Program-made: the position numbers and the translations under genes
Shown: in pieces, positions 11,608 through 23,339 of the stretch
How the letters are laid out: each line of letters starts with the position of its first letter
How positions within the stretch are numbered: position 1 is the first letter of the stretch
Origin: Paracentrotus lividus
Taxonomy: Eukaryota > Echinodermata > Echinoidea > Camarodonta > Echinidae
Assembly: GCA_940671915.1 (NCBI GenBank)
Contig: CALNVZ010000649.1
Span: 1,731,364 to 1,795,363 of the forward strand
Reading direction: 5' to 3'
Length of the DNA stretch: 64,000 bases
The notes under the pieces: generated by a model
Told to the model about the DNA's origin: nothing
What the model saw: only the letters and a program-made list of their open reading frames with translations
Databases searched by the model: none

Positions 11608-12073
11608 CTGATGGGGAATCATTGAACAAAAGGAGAAAGTAATTACAATATCTTCATGAGTAAAACACGCTCCCGTGTCTAAGTTGTGGCCTAGCATGCC
11701 TAGTAGGCCCTAAATATGTCCGCGGACTGTCGATCACAATTTTGAATGCTATCTACGCTGTCCCATCGATTGTGTTCAATAAGGTGTGGAAGGAGGGACG
11801 GTATTTATTTTTTCATCAATTTTTTTCTCTTCTTCTTTATGACTTTTTTGTTGATTGCTGTTGTTGTTTTTTTTATCTGTCGCCTTCATTTACAATTTAC
11901 TTGGTATTTAAAATTATAACATTGTTAAGGTAAGGAGTTTTTCTTTAACCCACTGAATTATGCATCCCTCCCCCCCCCCAAAAAAAAGGATTAAAGGGTT
12001 TTTAAAAAGCGTTAGATATAAAACCCTCTAAATTTGGATTGATTTTTCGTTGAAACACATTGTGGAGACCTAC

Positions 12074-12214
12074 CAAATGTGATTAGGGCCGCAGTTATCT
12101 CTGCTATTGTTGTGGTGTATGAAGCAGCGACTAGTCCACCCGAAATCAATATTCCTCCGAAAATAATAAGTTGTCGAACGGAGAAATGGTGTAGTAGAGG
12201 TACAGTGAGTAATC
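12074..12214 (-). CDS. SLC16-like transporter, exon 2
   Basis: A 141-bp exon with acceptor TTTTTTCAG and donor GTAGGT, phase 1 at both ends. It encodes TM3 and the start of TM4, including SVRQLIIFGGILISGG and AASYTTTIAEI, the usual place of the cytosolic R-x-x-x-x-x-GG turn in SLC16 proteins. A 245-bp inverted-repeat element sits in the preceding intron. Confidence 0.75.
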
Positions 12215-12309
12215 CTGAAAAAACAAAAATGTAAATCAATGATGAAATTAACCACACTCATAAACAGAGCAAATATTTGCTGTGCAAAACTGCTGCTTTA
12301 AAAAACTTA

Positions 12310-12554
12310 TGCTGCGGTCACAACTCGCCGTACCTTCGACGTGCAACTCCCTACGATGGATTTTGTAGAATCATGTTCGTTGCATGTACGACATGCAGGA
12401 AGTTTTTTTTTTTTTTTTTTTTAAACAATACCCTTACTACAGAAACACGGGAATCGCAGAAATTGGCCCACGACCCGTGCATGCAACGTGCATGCAACGC
12501 AGGCTACGTTGCTTGCGCGTGTCCCGTAGCCTACGGTGAGTTGTGACCGCCGCA
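12310..12554. mobile_element. MITE family A, copy 1 (in an SLC16 intron)
   Basis: Ends TGCTGCGGTCACAACTCGCC and GAGTTGTGACCGCCGCA are inverted repeats. The inside contains GCATGCAACGTGCATGCAAC and a T-run. It is about 245 bp and non-coding. It lies in the intron between exons 1 and 2 of the transporter. Confidence 0.8.
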
Positions 12555-12793
12555 TAAATAAAGGTAGAGGAATATCCACAAATTTGTTAACCCTTAATTA
12601 CAGTCATGTAGCACCGGAATATTTCAAACCTTGCTTGAACCGGGGGAGGAGGGTGTAATTTATTATGATTTCATTTATGCAAGAAGAGACAAGAGGGATG
12701 TTTCATCAAGTCCTTCGTAAAGTCTCTAATGAATATACGAACTACTGGAACATGTCCTCTGTCGTAATCAATCAATCAATCAATCATTTAGCA

Positions 12794-13006
12794 TACACTG
12801 TAAAAAAATTGCTGTAGCATTTTACAGTAAATTACTGGCAACTCTGCTGCACAGTAAATAACAGCATATTTGACGGTAGTTTCCTGTATCTTGTGGGAAT
12901 TTACTGCTGAAAGTAGCTTACTTAAAGAGAAAATTACAGTAAATTACTGTGCAGCAGAGTTGCCAGTAATTTACTGTAAAACACTACAGTAATTTTTTAC
13001 AGTGTA
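12794..13006. mobile_element. Palindromic MITE family B (in an SLC16 intron)
   Basis: Starts TACACTGTAAAAAAATTGCT and ends with the near-complement TTTTTTACAGTGTA. The arms of about 75 bp contain AACTCTGCTGCACAGTAA and its complement. A diverged fragment of the same family occurs near 38486. Confidence 0.8.
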
Positions 13007-13113
13007 GCCACCAGTCTTTCTTAAAGTCATGCGTAACCTTACGAACGACTTGGTAAAAACCCCACTGTTCGTAATTTATAAACATCCAGCACAAAATAAA
13101 TCATACATTTCAC

Positions 13114-13357
13114 CTAAGAAATATGGCATCCCAGATGCGAAGCCGTACACAGCTCCCATGTAAGACGTACTGACATCGTACTGAAAAGTGAGATCATCCA
13201 GAAAGAGAGAAAGAGTCCTGTAAGACCCTGTCTCGAGGAAAACCACCATAAAGAGTCCTGCTAAGATAAACCATCGCTTCCACCCTCCAGAAGGACGACA
13301 TCGTGGTGTGCCAATATCCTCGGGATGTGTAGTCTCATCGCCCATCATTGCTAGCAA
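13114..13357 (-). CDS. SLC16-like (monocarboxylate-type) transporter, exon 1
   Basis: The first in-frame Met is at 13357, with further Mets within five codons, so the exact start is uncertain. The exon encodes a short cytosolic head, then SGGWKRWFILAGLFMVVFLE (TM1) and MGAVYGFASGMPYFLG (TM2). The GGW-x-x-W start of TM1 echoes the SLC16 signature. The donor GTGAAA at 13112-13113 leaves phase 1. Joined with exons 2-4 it predicts about 560 aa and roughly 12 helices, a plasma-membrane carrier of monocarboxylates or related small acids by family. The substrate cannot be read from the sequence. The long acidic central loop is larger than usual. Confidence 0.75.
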
Positions 13358-14565
13358 AGATATTCACAATCGTGGTATAAGTATGACGATGATGTTTAAA
13401 GTTTTCTGCTTGTATTCTTCAGGGGTTTGGCCAGGATATCATTTTGTACAAGACAGAGGAGTTGTACGTCCCTATCACCCCGAGATATTCGTTTCGTTTA
13501 TATTCTCTTGCGATTAAAAAGCACTAATTTGTTCACCTTAAGCCTACGTGTTGAAGTGTGTTTTTCATTTAAACCCACAGCAGACTTCGTATATGCATAG
13601 AAAAGTCACATTCAAAAGTGAAAAGAACCTACATATGCCTCGGGCATATAACATGTCAAAATTGATGAGTGACCCAGAAAATTGAATTGTGCAAATGCAA
13701 TTCACCACATCCAACCATTGATTTTTCTTTGATCCGTCTGATCCTCCTTCACGCATGATTTGGATCCTATTCCGAGTCATTGAATGCCATTGTAAAGGGC
13801 CGGTCACACTGCAGCGGAAACAATGACGAGGAAGGATAACGATGAAATATGATAACATCATCGCACGCAATCCTATTCTATCATTAATTTTGTCTATGCT
13901 CGATCTGGGACAGCAGAGACAGCATTTACTCAGTATTCTGACATTTTCTCAAAACTTTGAAAATGGATTCTGTACTGTTATCTGCATTTGCAATTTACTC
14001 AGTTGTGCTTTACATTTATGATTCAAGAAAGGTATTATTAGAAAGGTGGAGACTTAGTCTTTACTTATATGGTACATATGATCAGCAAAAACAAAAGAAC
14101 TTATACAGAATATGTGCCCTCTAAAAATGAATTACCTTTATTAAACGCAGTGTAGAGTGATTCCATGCTTTTGTTATTTAGTTTCCTTGTTTATTGTATT
14201 ATGTTTGTGTGCCGTGAGAGATGTGTAATCAGGTTAGAGTCAAGTTAAGTTTTGGTCCTTGTGCCCCTTCTGATCTTGAGGGTCACCATCAATCAAAAAC
14301 ATTTTCTTTTAATTTTCATGTCATCAAAATACGACACATCATGGCATCGCCCAATATAGTAATGAATCTCGCTCATGATCATCGGTATACTTTTTCGTTA
14401 CCATAATCGCTATGATGTAGCCAGCGATTTGACACTAACGATTTGTTAAGTTCATGCCCCCCCCCTATCGGGCCTAGCTGCCTCCAATGCTCATCTGCAG
14501 CTGCTTTTCGTGCTGCCGCCGTTAAACATGACCGGGTGAGAAAACAGACAGTACTTTTCACTTCA
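13358..14565. other. Gene-free stretch upstream of the SLC16 gene
   Basis: The promoter region of the transporter should be here, but no core element stands out. Sequence near 14010-14140 resembles 42735-42850 (GATTCAAGAAAG followed by CCCTCTAAAA), suggesting an undefined dispersed repeat. Confidence 0.4.
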
Positions 14566-14697
14566 GCTGCGGTCACAAATCGCCGTACCTTCGACATGCA
14601 ACTCCCTACGATGGATTTCGTAGAAAAATCATGCTGCGCAAGTACGTTGCAGACACGTTGCATGTACGACGTGCAGGAAGTTTTTACATGACCCTTA
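14566..14697. mobile_element. MITE family A, truncated left half
   Basis: Same left end as the full copies (GCTGCGGTCACAAATCGCC) and a related interior. It stops after the central ACCCTTA, exactly where a full copy begins. This fits insertion of one family member into another with loss of the outer right half. Confidence 0.7.
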
Positions 14698-14953
14698 TGC
14701 TGCGGTCACAACTCGCCGTACCTTCGACGTGCAACTTCCCTACGATGGATTTCGTAGAAAATTCGTGCAGGCAGCGCACGTACCATGCAGGCATGTTGCA
14801 TGTACGACGTCCAGGAAGTTTTTACAATACCCTTACTACAGAAACGCAGGAATCGCAGAAATTGACCCACGACGGCTGCATGCAACGTGCATGCAACACA
14901 GGCTACGTTGCATGCATGTGCCCCGTAGCTTACGGCGAGTTGTGACCGCCGCA
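14698..14953. mobile_element. MITE family A, copy 2
   Basis: Full-length copy with TGCTGCGGTCACAACTCGCC at the left and GAGTTGTGACCGCCGCA at the right. It is closely similar to the copy at 12310-12554, so the family was active fairly recently. Confidence 0.8.
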
Positions 14954-15901
14954 CCAGGGGACACAGAGCTAATTCATTAGAAGTTGAAGGGTTCAAAACC
15001 TACTCTTGTTTTGGGGAAAAAAAAAATCATGTCCGATAAAAAAAGGCTTATTTTATGCATGCACAAAAGTATTTCACTCTATCATTATATCTAAATTTGA
15101 TGTTTTATAATTTACGGCAATACAATTTCGAGCTTCCGTGAACAAGCGTCCTGATATCTAAGCTCAATTTAAATGTTATAATTTTGCCACTGTTGACAAA
15201 TTGTTAAGTCTACGAAGTTTCCGTTACATGCTGTACATTATTAACTTTCATTTTCTCATATCACCCGTCCCATTATAAATAGGCTTACGATGTCCTTCAT
15301 AATAGTCGTGAATCTTTCCGTCTATATGTAGACCTATGTAAATCATGTGACGTCTGAGTAGCGCATACAGGTAGGGGCTCATGGGACGCGCGCCCTCCCC
15401 TATAATTTGGAGGGGAAAAACACTCATTGGCACTGTTGGCCTCCATGTTTAAATCGGACAATTTTTGGAACGCCCCCTATAATTTTGGTGCCCCCCCCCC
15501 CTATATTCAAATCATGGATCCGCCACTGCACCTGAATGTTTTTTCAACACTTGATAATCTTGTCATGGTATATATTTTTCCCACGTGCCTTTTCAGAACA
15601 GGATGTACTTATTTGGGAGAGCGGAAACAACTGGCTCAAGGTATAGTCAAACCACGAATAGGAACGTGTAGATGTTTGTTTAAACATCAATTAACGTGTA
15701 TCATACAAATACAACATTGTGTCATTACAAGTTAAACGTTGGCTAGCCAATAATAACAATTTGTTATTTTGGGGACACATATATTGATGAGAGACTGAGC
15801 CGAATGCTATACATCATTAATCAATCGAATTGTGAAGGTTGTTGTCGTAATTTGCAGGAGACTGATTTTAAAAGGGAGATTTTTTTTACTAATGATGCAC
15901 G
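14954..15901. other. Gene-free stretch before the B-box pseudogene
   Basis: Short homopolymer C and A runs. No supported exon or RNA. Confidence 0.45.
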
Positions 15902-17620
15902 ATGGCAAGCCTCTTTGACTCGCTTGGATTTAAATGTGAGGAGTGTGGGAATAGTGACTCTGATACCACTCAAGGGTATAAAGTTGTTGAACAACGCCAT
16001 TTGTGTCCAACTTGTGCCAAAAATCTTGCGAGCGCCATTTTGGCCGATGTGTCCCATGCAGCTATAAAATGGCCTTGTCCTCAACACGAGCGTAAAGAAG
16101 TGGAGCTGCTCTGCTGTAAATGCAAAGTACCAGTGTGTCATATATGTGCCTTGACGTCACACCATGGTCATCAGATGCAAGACGTCCTCAAGTTCTTCAA
16201 TGAGAAGAGAGAGAATGTAAAAAGAGATATCGAAGAGATTTCAGCAAAGCAGGTAGAGACACAAAGCTTCCTAGACAAGTTAGGGTCATGCTCACTAGAT
16301 GTTAACAACCATTTCAAGGAATTAAAGGAGAAGGTATCAACCACTTTCCAGACAAAGTCTCAAGATCAAGAAGAGTGGAAACATGAACGAATGCAGAAGG
16401 TCAATGCAGAAGCAGAAGAACTCATAAGACAGATCAATGAAAAACGTCAATTGGACCTTGAAGAGATCAATGAACAATATGACAAAGAACATAAAAGCCT
16501 AGAAAGTAATCAAGACAATATCCTTTCTGAACTGAAAGGAATTGAAGCTATTGTTTGTCGTGTGACCTCTGATGCCACGAAATCTGCAGAGGCTACTAGA
16601 GATGATTTGGAAAGTGCTGCTGCTGTGGCAAAATCCATGTTGGTCGATTGTGATGGAAAATCCTTCCACGAAAAGGTTGCCAAGTTCCATGAGATTGGTA
16701 TGGATCAGTTGCCATCTTTGGATCACGATATTCTTGATAAGCTTACAACGGTGGCAAAGAAGATTCGTTTCAAAAGGAAGGATGACAAACAAAGAATCGG
16801 GATCTTGACAGGGAAGAAGGCTTCCTTTGAAATGGTCAAGACAGTGAACATATCTTCCGATGTCCAGGAACCCTTTCTTTTAGGGGCAATGGATGATGAG
16901 GATATAGTTTTTCGCAACGGCAATGGATCAGCCATGTACAAAATAAGCGTTAAGTCCGGGTCCATGGAAATATTGATGGCTGACAGGAAAACCAGAGGCA
17001 TTTGGGATCTAGCAGTCCTCCCTGGCAAGGGTTATGTTTACAGTGATTACAACGCCGGGTCGCTGCAGGTTTGTGACAAAGATGGAAACTATGAAACGTC
17101 AATAGTTTTACCACACGATGAATCTCGTTTTGCTTTCCTTGATGTCGATAGAAAGGGCAAGCTTCTTGCTGCTAGTCACAACAGTGGTGAGGATACATAT
17201 CATCGACCCTAAGAACGGATCACATCTTCGCACCATCACGGATATCGACTGCAAACCATGAATGGCTGTGGAACTCTCACGAATGGAGATATTTTTGCTC
17301 GTTCTTTGGAATTCGGATATCTGTCGGATCTTTCGAGCAACTGGAGAAGTCAAGATGAAGCTTTGCCTTGCTGCCTGGAGTCGACGGGTTAATTTTCACG
17401 TTGGTGCAGACGACATGATTTATGTAACATATCGTAAAGGCGCCAATAACGAATATTACTGGATTCGTGAGTGTCCTCTCCCTGACGAGTGATGCGAAAA
17501 GAAACGTGATTGAGTTCCGACATCGTACCTCTATCGCTATCATCCAAGATGCGTTGTTCCTGTTCCTGGTACAGTCATTATCCTGAATGGAAACGTCCTC
17601 CCATTTATAAGGAAACTCCG
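15902..17620 (+). pseudogene. B-box/coiled-coil paralogue with frameshifts
   Basis: Starts ATGGCAAGCCTC and aligns with the intact minus-strand gene at 4495-6210 along its whole length. It includes the CEEC/CPTC module, the CPQH-led B-box2 and the coiled coil. It stays open for 436 codons. At about 17190 an extra G (GTGAGGATACA against GTGAGATACA in the intact gene) shifts the frame to a stop at 17210-17212. The remainder of the propeller-like region continues in other frames (for example 17262-17492) to a TTTATAAGG stretch also present at the intact gene's end. The two copies are in opposite orientation, about 10 kb apart, flanking the SLC16 gene. A truncated protein with B-box and coiled coil could still be made. 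Confidence 0.8.
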
Positions 17621-17817
17621 GAATTGAAGATCTTCCTGTTAACCAAGAAACATCATCGGTTTAATCTTGGAGTTGTCCAGCCCCCGTCCAGCCGCGAAAT
17701 CAGGAAGCTAAAGTCTTTTACATGTGTAGTTTGCCATTCATGACCGAACCAATATTGAGAGAAATGCAGGATTGTTTAATCATAAACAACAGTACTTCGC
17801 GTTCTTATTTTTGCGAA

Positions 17818-19377
17818 TAGGGTAGATGTAGGGAATACCGGCACTTAAAGGACTCCTCGGGTGGAGATTGCATTATAAGAAAAATAAAGTAAAATCGAAA
17901 AAGCACAACACTGAAAATTTCATCAAAATGGATAAGAAATAGCAAAGTTATGAATTTTCTTAGTTTTTGAATTTTTTAGGAAACGGTTCTTCAATTGGCA
18001 AACTTAGATGCTCAGTCCCCCTACTTTCTTTGTATTTTATGTATGAAATACCAATTATCAAATTTTCTGCCCAAGGAAATAAAACACGGATTAATCCTTG
18101 TGGAATGTTCAAGGTCACAAGTGCTTTTACTTATTTCAGTATGAGGGACAGATTTTCTGAATACGCAATATATAGAAAATTAGATGTAAATAGGATTTCA
18201 TATAATAAATACACAGAAGTAGGGGACTGTGACATCATCAGTTTGCTCATTTGAATATTCAAATATTCAAATGAGACATGAGACCATTGCTAAGAACTGT
18301 TTTACAAAAAAAATCAAGCCTAAAAAATGCATAACTTGGTTATTTTTCATTCCGATTTTGATAATTTTCTGCGTTGTGCTTGATGAATTTTACTTAATTT
18401 TACAAAACTTTTTCATTTCAGCCCGGACTCCTCCTTTTAAGCTCATTTGCTTAATTAGCAATGAAACAATAAAACCACAAAAGAAAAAGATTCTCAATGC
18501 TTAGCTACATCATTCAACTTTATTTTCCAAAAAAATTGAGGTAATCAAATATTTGTTGAGGCAGTTATATGCCAAATAATGACGTCATCGTAAATTGTCC
18601 GGCATTCCTTACAGTGTAGAAATACCGGACAGTATGTTTTTACCCTTTTTTGTTATAAAGATCTGTCTTGGAAGGCACTGATTGAATGTAAACCATCAAC
18701 TTAACATGTTTGTATTGATTTTTTATAACATTATCATTTTAGAAGATTATATGCATTTTACTACAAAATTTCAAAACACTCAGAATAACTTATATCTCAT
18801 GTAGATCATGACATATCACAATAATAATAAGAGAAATGACATTCAAAATTGTCAAACAATTTAAAATAAATATAATACATTATATATGCAACTTACTATT
18901 TGATCTACATGCTTAGCAACTCAACCCGGAAAGTAAAACAAACAACCGTCCATGTGGTGTCCGGTATTCCTACACAAAAAAATGACTGACTAGCACTTTT
19001 CAACACACTGCCACCCAATACACAGGCTTTGTACAGTGCAAACACTCATACACGTGCCCACCCTCCACACATGTCCATTAATGCATGAAATAGAGTCATG
19101 CCCCAATTCTATTTTTATACCATCACATTTCTCTAAAATGTCAATTTTACATCAGCCATTTTTCAGGCTGCAAATTTTCCTACCTTGACAGATGTTGGTA
19201 GTTTTCTCGGAGATTTCTCACTTGTTGTTGTCGAATCAGCATTCAACCTTCCCAGACAGACCACCGACCAATAGAGCCGGTATTTCAACTCAGTTGATCT
19301 TATGTTGGCAGCTAGGGCTGGACATGTGGTGACCGTCCGATATTCCCTACTGTCCGGTATTCCCTACATCTACCCTA
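17818..19377. mobile_element. TA-flanked element with GGGTAGATGTAGGGAATACC ends
   Basis: Inverted termini at 17818-17841 and 19354-19377 are near-perfect over 23 bp and bordered by TA. Subterminal and internal copies of CCGGTATTCC or its complement occur near 18598, 18627, 18959 and 19340. The interior has the marine-invertebrate repeat phrase AAATTTCATCAAAATGG and a perfect AATATTCAAATATTCAAAT palindrome near 18252. No transposase frame is visible in 1.56 kb. An indel-rich second version is at about 26707-28320. Confidence 0.75.
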
Positions 19378-19572
19378 ATCGATTTTTATATATGTATATA
19401 TTATATATGGTTTTTGTATCACATAATCATATAAATATTTGTTGGATACACGTCTGCATATAATGTGACTCTATAACCATGCGAGATTATCTTTAGAGAT
19501 GTGTCAAAACTTAACATTAACGGTAACATTGTAATCAATGGCAACTTTCATCGAAACTTTGGATTAGACTGG

Positions 19573-19804
19573 CTGCAGTCACACAGACACTTACGTTGAG
19601 TTACGTCCGGTTGCGTCCAAAATTTGTTTTCTTTTCTGCGGATCCCCACGGATGCCTACCCGTCATAGTCAGCAGTGGAAATATTGATAATTTCGTTCAT
19701 CCAGTAAAACAAAGAAATGCATAAGAAATGATAGAATAGAAGAAGAAATAAAATTAAAACAACACAAACGTATCTAGACGTAAGTGTCTGTGTGACTGCT
19801 GCAT
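19573..19804. mobile_element. MITE with GCAGTCACACAGACACTTACG ends
   Basis: Left end CTGCAGTCACACAGACACTT and right end AAGTGTCTGTGTGACTGCTG are inverted repeats. The element is 232 bp and non-coding. Confidence 0.75.
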
Positions 19805-20884
19805 TACAATGGTAGTTACCATTGATGACAGAATAATCATAAAATGTAAATTTTATGCAATAGAGACCTAACAATTCTAATTACTGCATGTAATTCCTTT
19901 CCTGTTATGTTTAAGGCGGGCATCCAGTGCTGGTTCCCATTTATTTCTTTGATCTCAATTCTCACATTTAAATTTTAAAACCTTCTTATCACTCTTATGT
20001 GACCCTTTTTTGTAATGTATTGTGTGTTGAAAGAAAGAAGAAGATTGAAATGAACTTTCAAATGATGCATTTCCTATTTCGTTAATTGTTTGATTTCACT
20101 TAGAAAAAATGACTGACATTAAATGTTCCGCTTTTTTTGTATATATATTACATGTATAGACATGCGTTATTCTGCAGTATTGTCAACCTTGCATTTTGCT
20201 GATCAACTTGAATTATTGACTCCAACACAATGATAGAGAACTCAAGTGAAGTTTACCGTGCTTATTCGATTTTTAATAACTTGCAGTTTAAAAAATATTA
20301 CAAAGGCGACAAATGAATATTTATGATATTCATGACATTTCAAATTGGTGAATATAATTATTTCATTACATGTTTACATTATTATGTTGCGTTGTAAAAC
20401 AAAATCAAACCTAATTATCAATATAATTATAGTTTTACAAATTAAAATCTTTAATTTAAATGCAATCCCTCACTCTTCAAATGAGAAATTATAATTGTAA
20501 AAATTGATAAGCTTAATTCCGAAACTAAAGTCCATAAATTCTGCTCTTGTAGAATAACAAGTTATTGATATCAGACCATAGTCCAGATAGGTCTTTGAAC
20601 AGAATTACTGACTCGATTTTAGAAAGCAATTATAACATTGTTTCGAAAAATGTATCTTTGATATCATTTTTCCATAATCTATACACTTGTACAAATTTAG
20701 ATAACGACCGAGGTCATTTGCAAGCAAAGTCATCGTAACAATATTCATCAATATTCTGTTTACATTATTTAATCAGTAATTAACCAAACGTAATGCATAA
20801 TAGCGAATGTATGGCAAAAATGTACACGTATAATGTTAAAGTCTCTGTCGAACTCTATGACATCGATATAAGCTGATATGCGGG
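19805..20884. other. AT-rich gene-free stretch
   Basis: No supported feature in about 1.1 kb. Confidence 0.45.
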
Positions 20885-20955
20885 TACATCCACCAGTGGG
20901 TTTGTGTTTGTGTGTGTGTGTGTGTGTCTGTGTGTCTGTGTATGTGAGGGTGTGT

Positions 20956-20998
<43 letters not shown>

Positions 20999-21214
20999 TG
21001 AGTGTGTGTGGAGAGAATAATATGTGTTCAAGTGTGTGTGCGGAGAGTGCGAGGGAACCTGTGTAAGTGTGCGCATGTGTGATCACTGTCATATAAGCAT
21101 AGTTAACCATGTTGTAAATGAGGCTGTGTGTGTGCGTGTTTAAGAGAATGTGTGGGTCTACGTGGGTATGTGAGCCTGTGACGAGAGTGTGTAGGTATGA
21201 GAGTTTGCTTAAGG

Positions 21215-21251
<37 letters not shown>

Positions 21252-21265
21252 GGTGCGTGTGTGTG
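20885..21265. repeat. (GT)n microsatellite region
   Basis: Two long GT-rich tracts (about 20908-21010 and 21217-21265) separated by GT-rich sequence. His/Thr-rich open frames on the minus strand are artefacts. Confidence 0.9.
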
Positions 21266-21274
21266 GTTAAATAG

Positions 21275-22025
21275 ATATGGGCAGTTCCAAGGTAACGGAG
21301 TGACATTCAGAAGCAACATTTCAGCATTCAAACAAGTTTATCATCCATAATATGTACAAAGAAATGGTTCATGACAAAAGCTGATGGTACCCTCTTTTCA
21401 AAATAATAATTTTTTTTTATAGTGATCCTCTTAATTAATGAGAATATGAATATTCATAATCATGGTTACGGAGTGACGCAAAATGGACATGCATATTTGA
21501 TCAGAAAACATTTTGCTTAAACTCTGTGAAATTTAAATGGCTATCACAATTTTGAGTTATTGATTGGATTCTATGTTATTGTAGGTATAATATGCCACCT
21601 TGCATAAAAAAATTGGTTGAATATTTTGTTAATTATGACTTAAAACTTGAATCCTTGTCGGTTACGGAGTGACATCTGGTTTCCCGGTCTTTTTCGTGAG
21701 GAGAAATGCATTTAAAGAAATATTAATACCAAAGTTTGTTGGAGTAGACCATGACAATTACATTAAGTAAAAAAAAAATTGGCAAAAAGTGACGAGATAT
21801 AAGAATTAGAGGCATTTAAAGCCCCATAGTCCCATACACGCAAATTTGGGTTTGATCAATATTTAGCGCAAGATTACTGAATCGCAAATTTTTAAAACTT
21901 AAATGATTGGTTGTATTGTAAAGAAGCCTTTGTGGTAATTTCAGACCTAATTTGCATTTTCAAAGGCACAGCGGCACATTGAAATTTCAGCTCCATGTCC
22001 TGTTTTGCTTGGAACTGCCCATATG
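21275..22025. mobile_element. Inverted-repeat element, ends ATATGGGCAGTTCCAAG
   Basis: The left terminus ATATGGGCAGTTCCAAG (21275) pairs exactly with CTTGGAACTGCCCATAT (ending about 22025). The phrase GGTTACGGAGTGAC occurs near 21290, 21465 and 21660. No coding frame of note in 750 bp. Confidence 0.6.
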
Positions 22026-23339
22026 TATCCAATATAAATCTGAAACTAACGTCATATGGGAGTTTGTAACAGGCGTTGAAAGGAAGATCAGGTTTTAATG
22101 TATCAGCGAGGGCAAAATATTTGTTTATCGGCAATCAAATGTACATATTAGCATTAGAATACAGATCTTTAGCCTTTTAATGATACCTTAATTACGAAGC
22201 TGTCTAGATTCTTTTCTTTGTTTTTGTATTGTTGTCTTTCGCTTGCTTTGTTCGGTTCAATCGTTTCATTTGGTGACTGTCTCTTGCCAGAAAGATTTTC
22301 TGGGCTTTCACGGGGCTTTCATAGAATTGATAAATGGCAAAATTGACCAATATATTAAAGATTCCAATGAAAATTTTTATGGAATCGCACTGGTCAATAT
22401 ATACGCAGAATTTTTTTTTAGTGGAAAATGAGTAGGAAATCCTCTTTTTGTTGTTTAATTAATATACAATAATTATAAATAAATCGGTGAATAAAGCTAT
22501 AATGTATTTTACGTATTTTTAGTATTTTATTCCTCTTGTTATTTGTGTTTTGAAAATTATGTATTTATAGAGAGAGAGAGTTGTGGATGAATTTGTTATC
22601 GTTCAAGTAGGCAAATGTCAAAATGTGGCGAGATAACAAAGTTACATGTTGGGCGAGGAAAGATAAAGAATTGAGTATTTGAGATGAGGAGATAAAGGAT
22701 TTCGCATTTCGCATTTTCGGATTATCAACAAATTACATTCCCATATTGCATCTGACCTTAACTCATGAGCAGCTATACAGAACAGCCTCCCAGAAATTCC
22801 ACCAACAATTACATGCTCGTATTAAAAGGTTTTTTTCGTGTATGACATAATACCACTTTATACCTGTCCTGTCATGGAAAACTGAGCACTTTGGATTAAA
22901 AAAAAACTGTGTTAACATCGCTCTGTGTCAGGTTTTGGCATAAGCAAACCATGCATTTCAATATTCCAACTCCAGAAGGTTTAGCTCAAACATTAATGGA
23001 TGTTCATGTAGCATGGATTGTTTTACCAATACTTGGTCCCAGGCGATTTTGACATAAGTTTGTCACAGCTCAAGTTCTCAGCCATCTGTGACAGTGTAGC
23101 TGTAATTCTGGTATCACTGTCAAAATTAACATCCTGATATGAGAAAAAAGATGATATTGTGACTTAATGTGTGAAGATATCACTTTTCTTGTTTCAAAAT
23201 GAAACGAAATTGAAAGTGCCTGACTCTATCAATATCAATTAGATTAATTGATAGATACACAGTAAGAAAAATAGATAATCAGTAAAAGTAATTTATGTAT
23301 ATAATCAAAGAATATCCAATATTTAGGTATATAACCATT
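22026..23339. other. AT-rich sequence left of the DIRS element
   Basis: No supported gene. It is the flank of the DIRS left terminus in this copy. Confidence 0.4.

Noticed and set aside
20769-21306. His/Thr-rich minus-strand ORFs
   Set aside because: Frames across a GT microsatellite. The same frames recur at 29802-30298 in the duplicated copy.
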